Notes under the pieces: generated by a model | What the model was told of the DNA's origin: nothing | The model's input: only the letters and a program-made list of their open reading frames with translations | Database searches by the model: none | Made by a program: the position numbers and the translations under genes | DNA from: Acidobacteriota bacterium | GTDB taxonomy: Bacteria; Acidobacteriota; Vicinamibacteria; Vicinamibacterales; UBA2999 | Direction: 5' to 3' | DNA: 11,175 nt | NCBI GenBank assembly: GCA_020851835.1 | Contig: JADZBZ010000077.1 | Coordinates: forward strand, 1-11,175 | Part shown: positions 5,706 through 11,175 of the stretch, piece by piece | Layout of the letters: each line of letters begins with the position of its first letter | Position numbering within the stretch: the first letter of the stretch is position 1

Positions 5706-8642
5706 TTAGAAGCGGAGCCGCACGCCCACCTGCATCTGGCGCGCGAACTGGGCCGAGGTCGACACCAGGAAGTTCGGCGACTGCCGGTTGCCGGTCGGTG
5801 CCACGAGGTTCAACCGGTTGAAGACGTTGAACACGTCCAGGAAGAGGTCGAGGCTGTCGAGCCGGCTGCCCAGCGACAGCTGATAGCGGGCCGAGAAGTC
5901 GACCAGGAACGAGCCGGGACCGCGGATGCCGTAGGGCACCGCGCGGCCCTGCGAGTCGAAGGCCGACTCGATGGGCTTGGTCAGGTCGTCGATCCCGCGA
6001 ATCGGGCGGTCGTTGTTGTCCAGGTCGCCGTTCACATCGCGGCCCACGGTCTCGTTGATCGGCGCGCCGCTGATGGCGCTGATCACGGTCGCGAAGGTCA
6101 GCGTCCGCCAGGGGTTGACACTGGCGCTCCCGGCGAACACGTGCGTGCGGTTGGACGCGAACTCGCCGTAGTCGGCGCGGATGTCGTTGTCGAGCCACAC
6201 GCGACGGGCGTCGGGGTTGCCGATGCCCACGTAGTTGCTGCGCTGGAGCGTGTAGGCCAGGCGGCCGCTCCAGCGGTTGGCCATGCGCTTGACGAGCGAC
6301 ACCTGGAGGGACTTGTAGTCGCCGTCGAAGTCCGGGTTGGTCTGCGACTGCAGCACCCGCAGGAAGTTGACCCCGCGCGCCTCGGCCGGAATGAGCGTGC
6401 CGGCGGGGTCGAACGAGGTGACGCCGGGCCGCACGCCGTTCACCGGCTCGTTGATGTCCACGACGCCGAGCTGGTGGCGTGACGCGTTGGCAACGTAGTC
6501 TACCGACAGCGCCGTCGCGCGGAACAGCTCCTGACTGAGACCGAAGCTCCACGACCAGGTGTAAGGCATCTTCCGGTCGGGGCTGTCGATGCGCGGGTTC
6601 CGGTTGAAGGCGGTGCCGGCGATCACCTGGTCTCGCAGGGCGTTGAGGGCCGCCTGCCCGGCGGGCGACAGCGTGGCGACGCCAGGGTTGCCCTGCCCGT
6701 CGGCGATCATGTCGGGCGTGAGGACCACGCCGGCCAGCGGATTGGCCGCGTTGATTGAAATGGACGGGAACAGCGTCCGCACACCGCTCTGCTGCAGCGT
6801 GAGATCGTGCACGACTGGCACGTAGGCGTAGAACTTGCCGACGCCGCCGCGAACCACGGTGCGTCCCGTCCCGAACGCGTCCCACGCGAACCCGGCGCGC
6901 GGCGCGATGGCGGCGTTGTCATTCGGGGTCTGCTTGTGGTTGTCCCAGCGCAGGCCGAGGGTGAGCGTGAAGTTGCCGGTCACGCCCCACTTGTCCTCGA
7001 CGAAGGCGTAGCGGCGGACATCCTTCGAAAAGACGGCGTAGCCGTAGGGGTCTGGGGGACCGACGGTCACGTCGAACTGGAACGGGTAGGTCGTGGAATC
7101 CGCCGGGTTGTAGGGCGCGTCCGTCCGGAACTGGAAGGTCCCGGAGTCGAACGTCGACCGGGGCACCATGTGGTTCAGGCTGGCGCCGCCGCCGGCCTTC
7201 CACGTGTGCTCGCCACCGAACAGGTTCGGCACGAAGTAGCTGAAGGCCTGGTCGAGCACCCACGTCCTGATGACGGTGGTGGGCCCGGAGCCGCCCTTGC
7301 CGGTGATGTAACTGGGATGCACGTTCCGCTGGCCGATCGAGAACGGGTCGCGTCCGTCGAAGCCCACCGCTTTGCCGCTGGAGTCGAAGAACCCCTCCGG
7401 CGCGGTCGTCAGTTCCTCGCCAATGCGACCGAAGCGTGTGACACTCGAGAGCCGGTCCGTCAGGACGCTGGTGTAGGTGCCGCTGGCCAGCTGATCCCAG
7501 TCGCTTTCCCGCACCCGGGCATCGAGGGCTTCATTGTTCGTGTTGAAGCCCTCGCCCTTGGAGGCCGCCGTTTCGAGCAGCCACCGCACGTTGACGAAGT
7601 TGCGATCGTTCAGCTGCAGGTCGCCGCGCGCGAAGTAGTTGTTCGCGCGCACGGTGAAGGCACCGACGAAGTCGCGGACCAGGGGCGCGGCCTGAGCGGG
7701 GAACCGCTTCTGACCCGCGATGTCCTCATTGTCGCGCTCGTAGGTGAAGTAGAAGTGGGCGCGGTTGCGGACGATTGGCCCGCCCAGGCCGAATCCGGCC
7801 TGCAGCGTGCGCTCCGGCGGTTTCGGCTGCCCGTCCGGCAGGAACTTGCCGCGCGCGTTCAGGGTTTCGTCGCGGAAGTACGAATAGACCCGGCCACGGA
7901 TGTCGTTGGTGCCGCCGCGGGTCACCATGTTGATGATGGCGCCGGCACCGCCGCCGTATTCCGAGCTGTACTGGTTGGCCAGCACCTGGTACTCCTCGAT
8001 GTTGTCGAGCACCACGCGCACCTGCGTCCCCTGGCTGCCGCCCAGGCGGTCGTCGTTGTTGTACATGCCGTCGAGCAGGTAGACATTCTGCTGCGAAGGC
8101 GAGCCGTTGGCCACTACCTGTCCGCCCTCGAACGTGGACTGCGCGGGGTTCGGCGTCATGCCGGGAATGAGCTGGGTGAGGCCCGTGAAGTTCCGGAAGT
8201 TCGACGGCACTTCCTCGATTTCGCGTCTCGACAGGCTGCCGCCGATCTGGTTGCTCGTGCGCTCAACGAGGGGCGACTCGGCGGTGACCACCAGGCTCTC
8301 TTCGACGCCCGCCACCTGCAGTTTCAGCTCGAGGGTGACGGTCGCACCCGGCGACAGGAGCAACCCCTTACGGACCGCCTGGCCGAAGCCCGCCATCGTG
8401 ACGGATACATCGTAGGTGCCCGGCTCGAGATTGGGCACCGAGTAGGCGCCGGTCTCGGCGGTCGTCGCCTCTCGCGTGAATCCGGTTCCTGCGTTGGTCA
8501 CAACCACCGTGGCGCCCGGCATTGCCAAGCCATCCGGGTCGATCACCTTGCCGGCGATCGAACCCCGCTGCTGGGCGAATGCCAGCGAAGCCGTTGATGA
8601 AACGAGGCAGCACACGAGAAGCGAGAACCGCAGACACACCAT
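5706..8642 (-). CDS. TonB-dependent outer-membrane receptor, Oar-like
   Basis: A 978-residue outer-membrane transporter. A signal peptide (1-23, ending LAFA) is followed by a carboxypeptidase-regulatory-like domain (about 26-108, GSIAGKVIDPDGLAMPGATV ... GAYSVPNLEPGTYDVSVTMAG). Next come a short region EESLVVTAESPLVE (114-127) where a TonB box would be expected and a plug domain (about 128-245, with NVYLLDGMYNNDDRLGG and the end motif YGGGAGAIINMVTRGGTN). A long beta-barrel extends to the C-terminus, which ends RQMQVGVRLRF. The terminal phenylalanine is the usual signal for outer-membrane assembly. This layout is that of Oar-like receptors, numerous in Acidobacteriota; substrates are often glycans or peptides but cannot be read from this sequence. 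The start is firm: AAGGAGAGG (8648-8656) lies 5 bases before ATG. It leads an operon with the TPR gene 14 bases downstream. A triple 11-base repeat 73 bases upstream suggests control by an OmpR/PhoB-type regulator. Confidence 0.95.
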   Translation of the reverse strand: MVCLRFSLLVCCLVSSTASLAFAQQRGSIAGKVIDPDGLAMPGATVVVTNAGTGFTREATTAETGAYSVPNLEPGTYDVSVTMAGFGQAVRKGLLLSPGATVTLELKLQVAGVEESLVVTAESPLVERTSNQIGGSLSRREIEEVPSNFRNFTGLTQLIPGMTPNPAQSTFEGGQVVANGSPSQQNVYLLDGMYNNDDRLGGSQGTQVRVVLDNIEEYQVLANQYSSEYGGGAGAIINMVTRGGTNDIRGRVYSYFRDETLNARGKFLPDGQPKPPERTLQAGFGLGGPIVRNRAHFYFTYERDNEDIAGQKRFPAQAAPLVRDFVGAFTVRANNYFARGDLQLNDRNFVNVRWLLETAASKGEGFNTNNEALDARVRESDWDQLASGTYTSVLTDRLSSVTRFGRIGEELTTAPEGFFDSSGKAVGFDGRDPFSIGQRNVHPSYITGKGGSGPTTVIRTWVLDQAFSYFVPNLFGGEHTWKAGGGASLNHMVPRSTFDSGTFQFRTDAPYNPADSTTYPFQFDVTVGPPDPYGYAVFSKDVRRYAFVEDKWGVTGNFTLTLGLRWDNHKQTPNDNAAIAPRAGFAWDAFGTGRTVVRGGVGKFYAYVPVVHDLTLQQSGVRTLFPSISINAANPLAGVVLTPDMIADGQGNPGVATLSPAGQAALNALRDQVIAGTAFNRNPRIDSPDRKMPYTWSWSFGLSQELFRATALSVDYVANASRHQLGVVDINEPVNGVRPGVTSFDPAGTLIPAEARGVNFLRVLQSQTNPDFDGDYKSLQVSLVKRMANRWSGRLAYTLQRSNYVGIGNPDARRVWLDNDIRADYGEFASNRTHVFAGSASVNPWRTLTFATVISAISGAPINETVGRDVNGDLDNNDRPIRGIDDLTKPIESAFDSQGRAVPYGIRGPGSFLVDFSARYQLSLGSRLDSLDLFLDVFNVFNRLNLVAPTGNRQSPNFLVSTSAQFARQMQVGVRLRF

Positions 8643-8706
8643 CTGAACCTCTCCTTCCGGGAGTCCTTCTCAGGAGCCGAGCGTAACCGTCAAGGCGCCA
8701 TAACGG

Positions 8707-8712
8707 TGTCAA
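8707..8712 (-). promoter_or_regulatory. Candidate -35 box of the receptor operon
   Basis: TTGACA on the minus strand lies 3 bases downstream of the triple repeat array. No good -10 hexamer lies 16-18 bases away; the nearest TA-type hexamer is TACGCT (8680-8685), 21 bases away. A poor core promoter next to an operator array fits activator-dependent transcription, but the core assignment is tentative. Confidence 0.35.
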
Positions 8713-8715
8713 ACG

Positions 8716-8743
8716 ATGTCTCGCCTATGTCTGCGACTTGTCT
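8716..8743 (-). promoter_or_regulatory. Triple 11-base direct repeat operator upstream of the receptor gene
   Basis: On the plus strand ATGTCT (8716), ATGTCT (8727) and TTGTCT (8738) recur at exactly 11-base intervals, one helical turn; read in the direction of the receptor gene they are AGACAA, AGACAT and AGACAT. A weaker GTGTCA lies one step closer to the gene, with TGTC at 8707, and overlaps the candidate -35 box. Tandem 11-base repeats are the known binding geometry of OmpR/PhoB-family regulators. The nearest edge is 73 bases from the receptor start. A matching array lies before the FAH gene. Confidence 0.65.
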
Positions 8744-8781
8744 ACCGGGACGGGCGCCGACGCGTTCGGGGCGGCCGACGC

Positions 8782-8805
8782 GAGGCGGAGCCATGGCCCC
8801 GCCTC
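8782..8805 (-). terminator. Hairpin downstream of the FAH-family gene
   Basis: In the minus-strand transcript GAGGCGGGGC and GCTCCGCCTC form a 10-bp stem with a CATG loop. It begins 16 bases after the FAH stop codon. One pair is G-U, which forms in this transcript direction only; the plus strand has an A-C mismatch there. No T tract follows, so it is not a classic intrinsic terminator. It may protect the 3' end or assist termination between the FAH gene and the receptor operon. Confidence 0.45.
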
Positions 8806-8821
8806 GCCCGCGGGATGAGGC

Positions 8822-9967
8822 CTACTTGCGATACGAGCTGACGGCCGGGAGGCGTGAGCCGGTGCCGGGCGGCGGCGCCGGTTCGGCGACCACGGGAAGC
8901 GTCAGCGTGCCGATCCCGTCGATGGTGGCCACCATCTTCTCCCCCGGCTTCAGGAACCGCTCCTCGCCGCGGTAGGCCTGGCCCATGCCCGTGCCGCCCG
9001 ACGTGCCGTTGTTGATGACGTCCCCCGGAAAGAGGGTGATGATCGACGATCCGTACTCGATGAGCTCGTAGATCGAGTGGATCATGTCCGCCGCGCCGCC
9101 CTCCTGCATCAGTTTGCCGTCCACGCTGAGCGTCTGGCGCAGGCGCGTCATCGGATCCCCATAAAACTCCTTCGGCACGATCCAAGGCCCCATGGGCGCA
9201 AAGGTGTCGTGTCCCTTGCCCACGAACCAGTCGGAGCCGCTGCCGAATCCACCGGGGGGGCGGCCGCCGCGGTCCGACACGTCGATGGTCACCATGTACC
9301 CGAAGATGTGCTCGGCCGCCTCGGTGGCCGGCACGTATTTCGCGGTGCGGCCGATGACGATGCCCAGCTCGACCTCCCAGTCGATCCGATCGCGGCCGCT
9401 CGGAATCACCACCTCGTCGCCGTCGCCCACGATGGCGCCACGCGTGGGCTTGAGGAACAGGTAAGGCACACCCCGCTTGGCCCGACGTTCGGCCTCGGCC
9501 TTCTTCTGCTCCTCGGCCGTGCCCGTCTCGCCGACGTGGGTGTAGAAGTTCACCGCGGCGTTGAGCATCTTGCCCGGCATCAACGGGGCCAGCGTATCGA
9601 CCTCGCCCAGCGGGTGCACCCACGAGGGCCGCTGCGGTCCGGTCAGACGGTTGGCCCCGACGAGATGGTTGACCAACTCGTAGAGGCGGGTCCTCATCCC
9701 GTACTCGTAGCGGCCAATGAGATCCACCATGGTGCCTGGCATGGGAATCGGGGGATACGCGGGATCGCGCTCGAGCGCGCGGTTCGCAGCGGCGAGATCG
9801 ATGACTAGCGCGTCGCGCAGGACGACGCCGATGCGCTGGTCGCCCGCGATGTCGAACGTGCCGAGCTTGAACGGCTCGACGCTGGTGACGGACGGATCGC
9901 CCTGCGCCGATGCCGGCGCGGGCGCGCCCAGAACGACGAGCGCCAACAGGACCGCGATACCTCTCAT
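8822..9967 (-). CDS. Exported fumarylacetoacetate hydrolase-family protein
   Basis: A 381-residue protein of the FAH fold, whose members cleave or decarboxylate beta-diketo acids using Mg2+ or Mn2+. The core (about 130-355) shows the metal ligands E198 and E200 in DWEVELGIVIG and D229 in VTIDVSDRG. It also shows a lid dyad H144/E147 (YTHVGE), K251 in KGHDTFAPMGP and the Gly-rich NNGTSGGTGMG (319-329). Thus the catalytic set looks complete. Unusual points are a clear signal peptide (RGIAVLLALVVLGAPAPASA, cleavage near AQG), an N-terminal region of about 105 residues, and a charged insertion (EEQKKAEAERRAKRG, 152-166) between lid and core. Most characterised members are cytosolic, so export is notable; the substrate is unknown. 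The ATG at 9967 is preferred over the in-frame GTG at 9979 because GGAGGAG (9971-9977) overlaps that GTG and is correctly spaced for the ATG. A triple repeat operator lies 92 bases upstream. Confidence 0.88.
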   Translation of the reverse strand: MRGIAVLLALVVLGAPAPASAQGDPSVTSVEPFKLGTFDIAGDQRIGVVLRDALVIDLAAANRALERDPAYPPIPMPGTMVDLIGRYEYGMRTRLYELVNHLVGANRLTGPQRPSWVHPLGEVDTLAPLMPGKMLNAAVNFYTHVGETGTAEEQKKAEAERRAKRGVPYLFLKPTRGAIVGDGDEVVIPSGRDRIDWEVELGIVIGRTAKYVPATEAAEHIFGYMVTIDVSDRGGRPPGGFGSGSDWFVGKGHDTFAPMGPWIVPKEFYGDPMTRLRQTLSVDGKLMQEGGAADMIHSIYELIEYGSSIITLFPGDVINNGTSGGTGMGQAYRGEERFLKPGEKMVATIDGIGTLTLPVVAEPAPPPGTGSRLPAVSSYRK

Positions 9968-10059
9968 GTGCTCCTCCACGCCTCAGACACGTCGCACGAA
10001 CGCGCCGCCGGACCTGGCTTCTGTTGTAGCAGCCGAGGCGAACGGCGCTTCGTAAATTG

Positions 10060-10087
10060 ATGTCTGAGAGATGTCTCCGACCTGTCT
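10060..10087 (-). promoter_or_regulatory. Triple 11-base direct repeat operator upstream of the FAH-family gene
   Basis: On the plus strand ATGTCT (10060), ATGTCT (10071) and CTGTCT (10082) recur at exactly 11-base intervals. Over 28 bases the array matches the one before the receptor gene at 21 positions, including the inter-repeat CGAC, and is in the same orientation relative to its gene. Three bases further toward the gene a TTTACG hexamer occupies the place of the receptor promoter's TTGACA. A candidate -10, TACAAC (10023-10028), lies 31 bases from the array; the equivalent receptor distance to TACGCT is 30. The core promoter is weak, as expected if an activator is needed. Confidence 0.65.
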
Positions 10088-10132
10088 CGGCTCGGAGCGA
10101 GCGGGCACGGCGCCACTCGCATCCGCTGACGA

Positions 10133-10990
10133 CTAGCCGAGCACCGTGCCGCAGCGATGACAGTAGCGCGCCTCGGCCGCATGCACCTCGTTGCCGCACG
10201 ATCCGCATCGTCGCGACGGCCCTCCCCATAAGCGGCGGCTGGTCATCTCGGCGGTGACGATTCCCGTCGGCACGGCCAGGATGCCCCAACCGAGCAGCAT
10301 GACGATGCTCGACACCGCGCGGCCAAGATTGGTCTTCGGCGTGATGTCACCGAAGCCGACCGTCGTCATGGTGGTGATCGCCCAGTAGATCGCCACCGGG
10401 ATACTGGTGAATCCGTTCCCTGGCCCTTCCACCACGTACATCACGGTGCCGAGGACGACCACGAGCATGGCGACCGCCGACAGGAACACGAGGATCTTCC
10501 GACGGCTCGCGTAGAGCGCGCCGCCGAGATGCCCGTACTCGTGCATGTACTCAGTGAGCTTGAGAATCCGGAAGGCGCGCAGCATCCGGAGCACGCGGAT
10601 GTCGATGAGCACGTGCAGGCCGGGCACGAGCGTGGCCAGATACATCGGCACGACCGCCGCGAGATCCACCAGGCCGAAGAAGCTGCCGGCATAGCGGAGC
10701 GGTCGCTGTACGCAGGTGAGGCGCGCCACGTACTCGGCGGTGAAGAGCAGCGTGAACACCCACTCGAGTGCCAGGAACAGGCCGGCGTACGGCTGGGCAA
10801 GCCCCTGCACGGTCTCCAGCAGCACGACCAGGACGCTGGCCGACACGAGCAGCAGCAGCACGATATCGAAGAGACGGCCCGCCGTGGTGTCCGCCTCGAA
10901 CATCACGACGAACCACCGGCGGCGCCATCCATGGTCGGGACGGCCGAAGGCGAGAGCTTCGAGGGAGTCGGGCGATTCCATCCAGACCAT
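10133..10990 (-). CDS. Voltage-gated-type potassium channel with C-terminal zinc ribbon
   Basis: A 285-residue inner-membrane ion channel of the six-helix Kv type. S1 lies at about 40-60, S2 at 68-92 and S3 at 103-123. S4 lies at about 128-146 with arginines every third residue (R132, R135, R138, R141), then S5 at 165-187. The pore filter is TTVGFGD (209-215), the canonical K+ selectivity sequence, and S6 spans about 224-246. The short cytoplasmic tail ends in a zinc ribbon with two CxxC pairs, C262/C265 and C277/C280 (RCGSC ... YCHRC), so metal binding is likely. Start: ATG at 10990 is preferred; ATG at 10981 (282 residues) is possible. Neither has a clear Shine-Dalgarno sequence. A further upstream ATG at 11101 would overlap the divergent metallothionein-like gene and add a sequence without features. 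It is the neighbour of, but not obviously part of, the FAH/receptor group. Confidence 0.92.
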   Translation of the reverse strand: MVWMESPDSLEALAFGRPDHGWRRRWFVVMFEADTTAGRLFDIVLLLLVSASVLVVLLETVQGLAQPYAGLFLALEWVFTLLFTAEYVARLTCVQRPLRYAGSFFGLVDLAAVVPMYLATLVPGLHVLIDIRVLRMLRAFRILKLTEYMHEYGHLGGALYASRRKILVFLSAVAMLVVVLGTVMYVVEGPGNGFTSIPVAIYWAITTMTTVGFGDITPKTNLGRAVSSIVMLLGWGILAVPTGIVTAEMTSRRLWGGPSRRCGSCGNEVHAAEARYCHRCGTVLG

Positions 10991-11040
10991 CTTACGGTTG
11001 CCGGGCGAAGGATGATTTCGTCGATGGGCCCCGTGCAGAG

Positions 11041-11046
11041 CATAAT
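11041..11046 (+). promoter_or_regulatory. Candidate -10 element in the channel/metallothionein divergent gap
   Basis: The 79-base gap between the channel start and the metallothionein-like start is the only place for divergent promoters. CATAAT on the plus strand is one mismatch from TATAAT and lies 23 bases before the metallothionein ATG. Its complement reads ATTATG, so the same A/T-rich patch could serve the channel gene. No clear -35 box is seen on either strand. Confidence 0.25.
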
Positions 11047-11069
11047 GGGCGGGAAAGGGAGACCGCCTA

Positions 11070-11175
11070 ATGCCCGACTCCACCTCGGATCCGCAAGTCA
11101 CTCAGAAGTGCGCGCACCCGAGCTGCGTGTGCATGGTTCCCGCCGGCACGAAGTACTGCAGCGACTACTGCAAGA
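11070..11175 (+). CDS. Metallothionein-like metal-binding protein, 3' end beyond window
   Basis: The first 35 codons of a small cysteine-rich protein run off the right edge, so the gene is too short for routine open-frame listing here. Cysteines fall at 14, 19, 21, 30 and 34 (KCAHPSCVCMVPAGTKYCSD then YC), the N-terminal pattern of bacterial metallothioneins of the SmtA/PmtA type: a Cys-rich knot, a short turn, then YC...C. Characterised members begin C-x-C-x2-C-x-C; here the second cysteine position is H16, giving C-x-H-x2-C-x-C, which could still bind Zn2+ because histidine is an accepted ligand. Such proteins sequester zinc, cadmium or copper in the cytoplasm. The start is supported by AAAGGGAG (11054-11061) 8 bases before ATG. 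It is divergent from the zinc-ribbon channel gene. The missing C-terminal half would normally hold more Cys residues. Confidence 0.8.
   Translation, partial: MPDSTSDPQVTQKCAHPSCVCMVPAGTKYCSDYCK

Noticed and set aside
5692..6885. Upstream extension of the TPR gene through the receptor 3' end
   Set aside because: The extension is out of frame with the receptor, low in complexity and Arg-rich; a signal peptide and ribosome site mark the real start at 5691.
6807..8597. 596-codon open frame on the plus strand opposite the receptor gene
   Set aside because: It is a GC-driven antisense shadow: composition is Val/Ala/Arg/His-rich, no domain is recognisable, and the receptor on the other strand has clear domains and a strong ribosome site.
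9979..9990. GTGTCTGAGGCG in the FAH leader (minus strand), resembling the GTGTCGAGGCG of the kinase promoter repeats
   Set aside because: Single copy, one inserted base and different position relative to the promoter; too short to separate from chance in GC-rich DNA.
8742..10289. 515-codon minus-strand frame overlapping the FAH gene
   Set aside because: It reads the FAH gene and the FAH/channel gap in another frame, yielding Arg/Gly/His-rich sequence without domains.
10991..11101. N-terminal extension of the channel protein to ATG at 11101
   Set aside because: It would overlap the metallothionein-like gene and its ribosome site and adds 37 residues with no membrane or domain feature.

Overview
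The window is GC-rich and densely coded. It looks like part of a Gram-negative chromosome, most likely an Acidobacteriota species of the Vicinamibacteria type. This is inferred from the protein families: an Oar-like TonB-dependent receptor with an N-terminal carboxypeptidase-regulatory-like domain, an exported BNR-repeat protein, NHL and TPR proteins with signal peptides, and an exported fumarylacetoacetase-fold protein. No rRNA, tRNA, CRISPR array, insertion sequence or phage gene was seen, and no gene-free stretch exceeds 300 bases.

Nearly everything is on the minus strand. Read in transcription order from the right edge, it runs: a voltage-gated-type K+ channel with a C-terminal zinc ribbon (10990-10133); a secreted FAH-family protein (9967-8822); an outer-membrane TonB-dependent receptor (8642-5706); a periplasmic TPR protein (5691-4747); an NHL beta-propeller resembling peptidyl-alpha-hydroxyglycine alpha-amidating lyase (4649-3384); a sensor histidine kinase (3299-1623); its OmpR/PhoB-type response regulator (1626-916, start overlapping the kinase stop); and the first 266 codons of an exported BNR/VPS10-like propeller protein (799 to beyond the left edge). 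At the right edge, a metallothionein-like gene starts on the plus strand at 11070, divergent from the channel.

Receptor, TPR protein, NHL protein and two-component system read as one functional block: an outer-membrane uptake receptor, periplasmic partners, and a local signalling pair. Control sites link the block to the FAH gene. Upstream of both the receptor and the FAH gene lie three copies of an NTGTCT hexamer at exactly 11-base spacing, with 21 of 28 positions identical between the two arrays. This geometry is typical of OmpR/PhoB-family operators, and the neighbouring regulator is the obvious candidate to bind them; that link is inference.

The kinase gene has its own good sigma70-type promoter (TTGACA, 17-base spacer, TACTGT). 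Its -35 box lies inside a 10-bp inverted repeat next to a 12-bp tandem duplication, and the predicted leader is very short. Many long open frames on the plus strand and in other minus frames are composition shadows and are not annotated.
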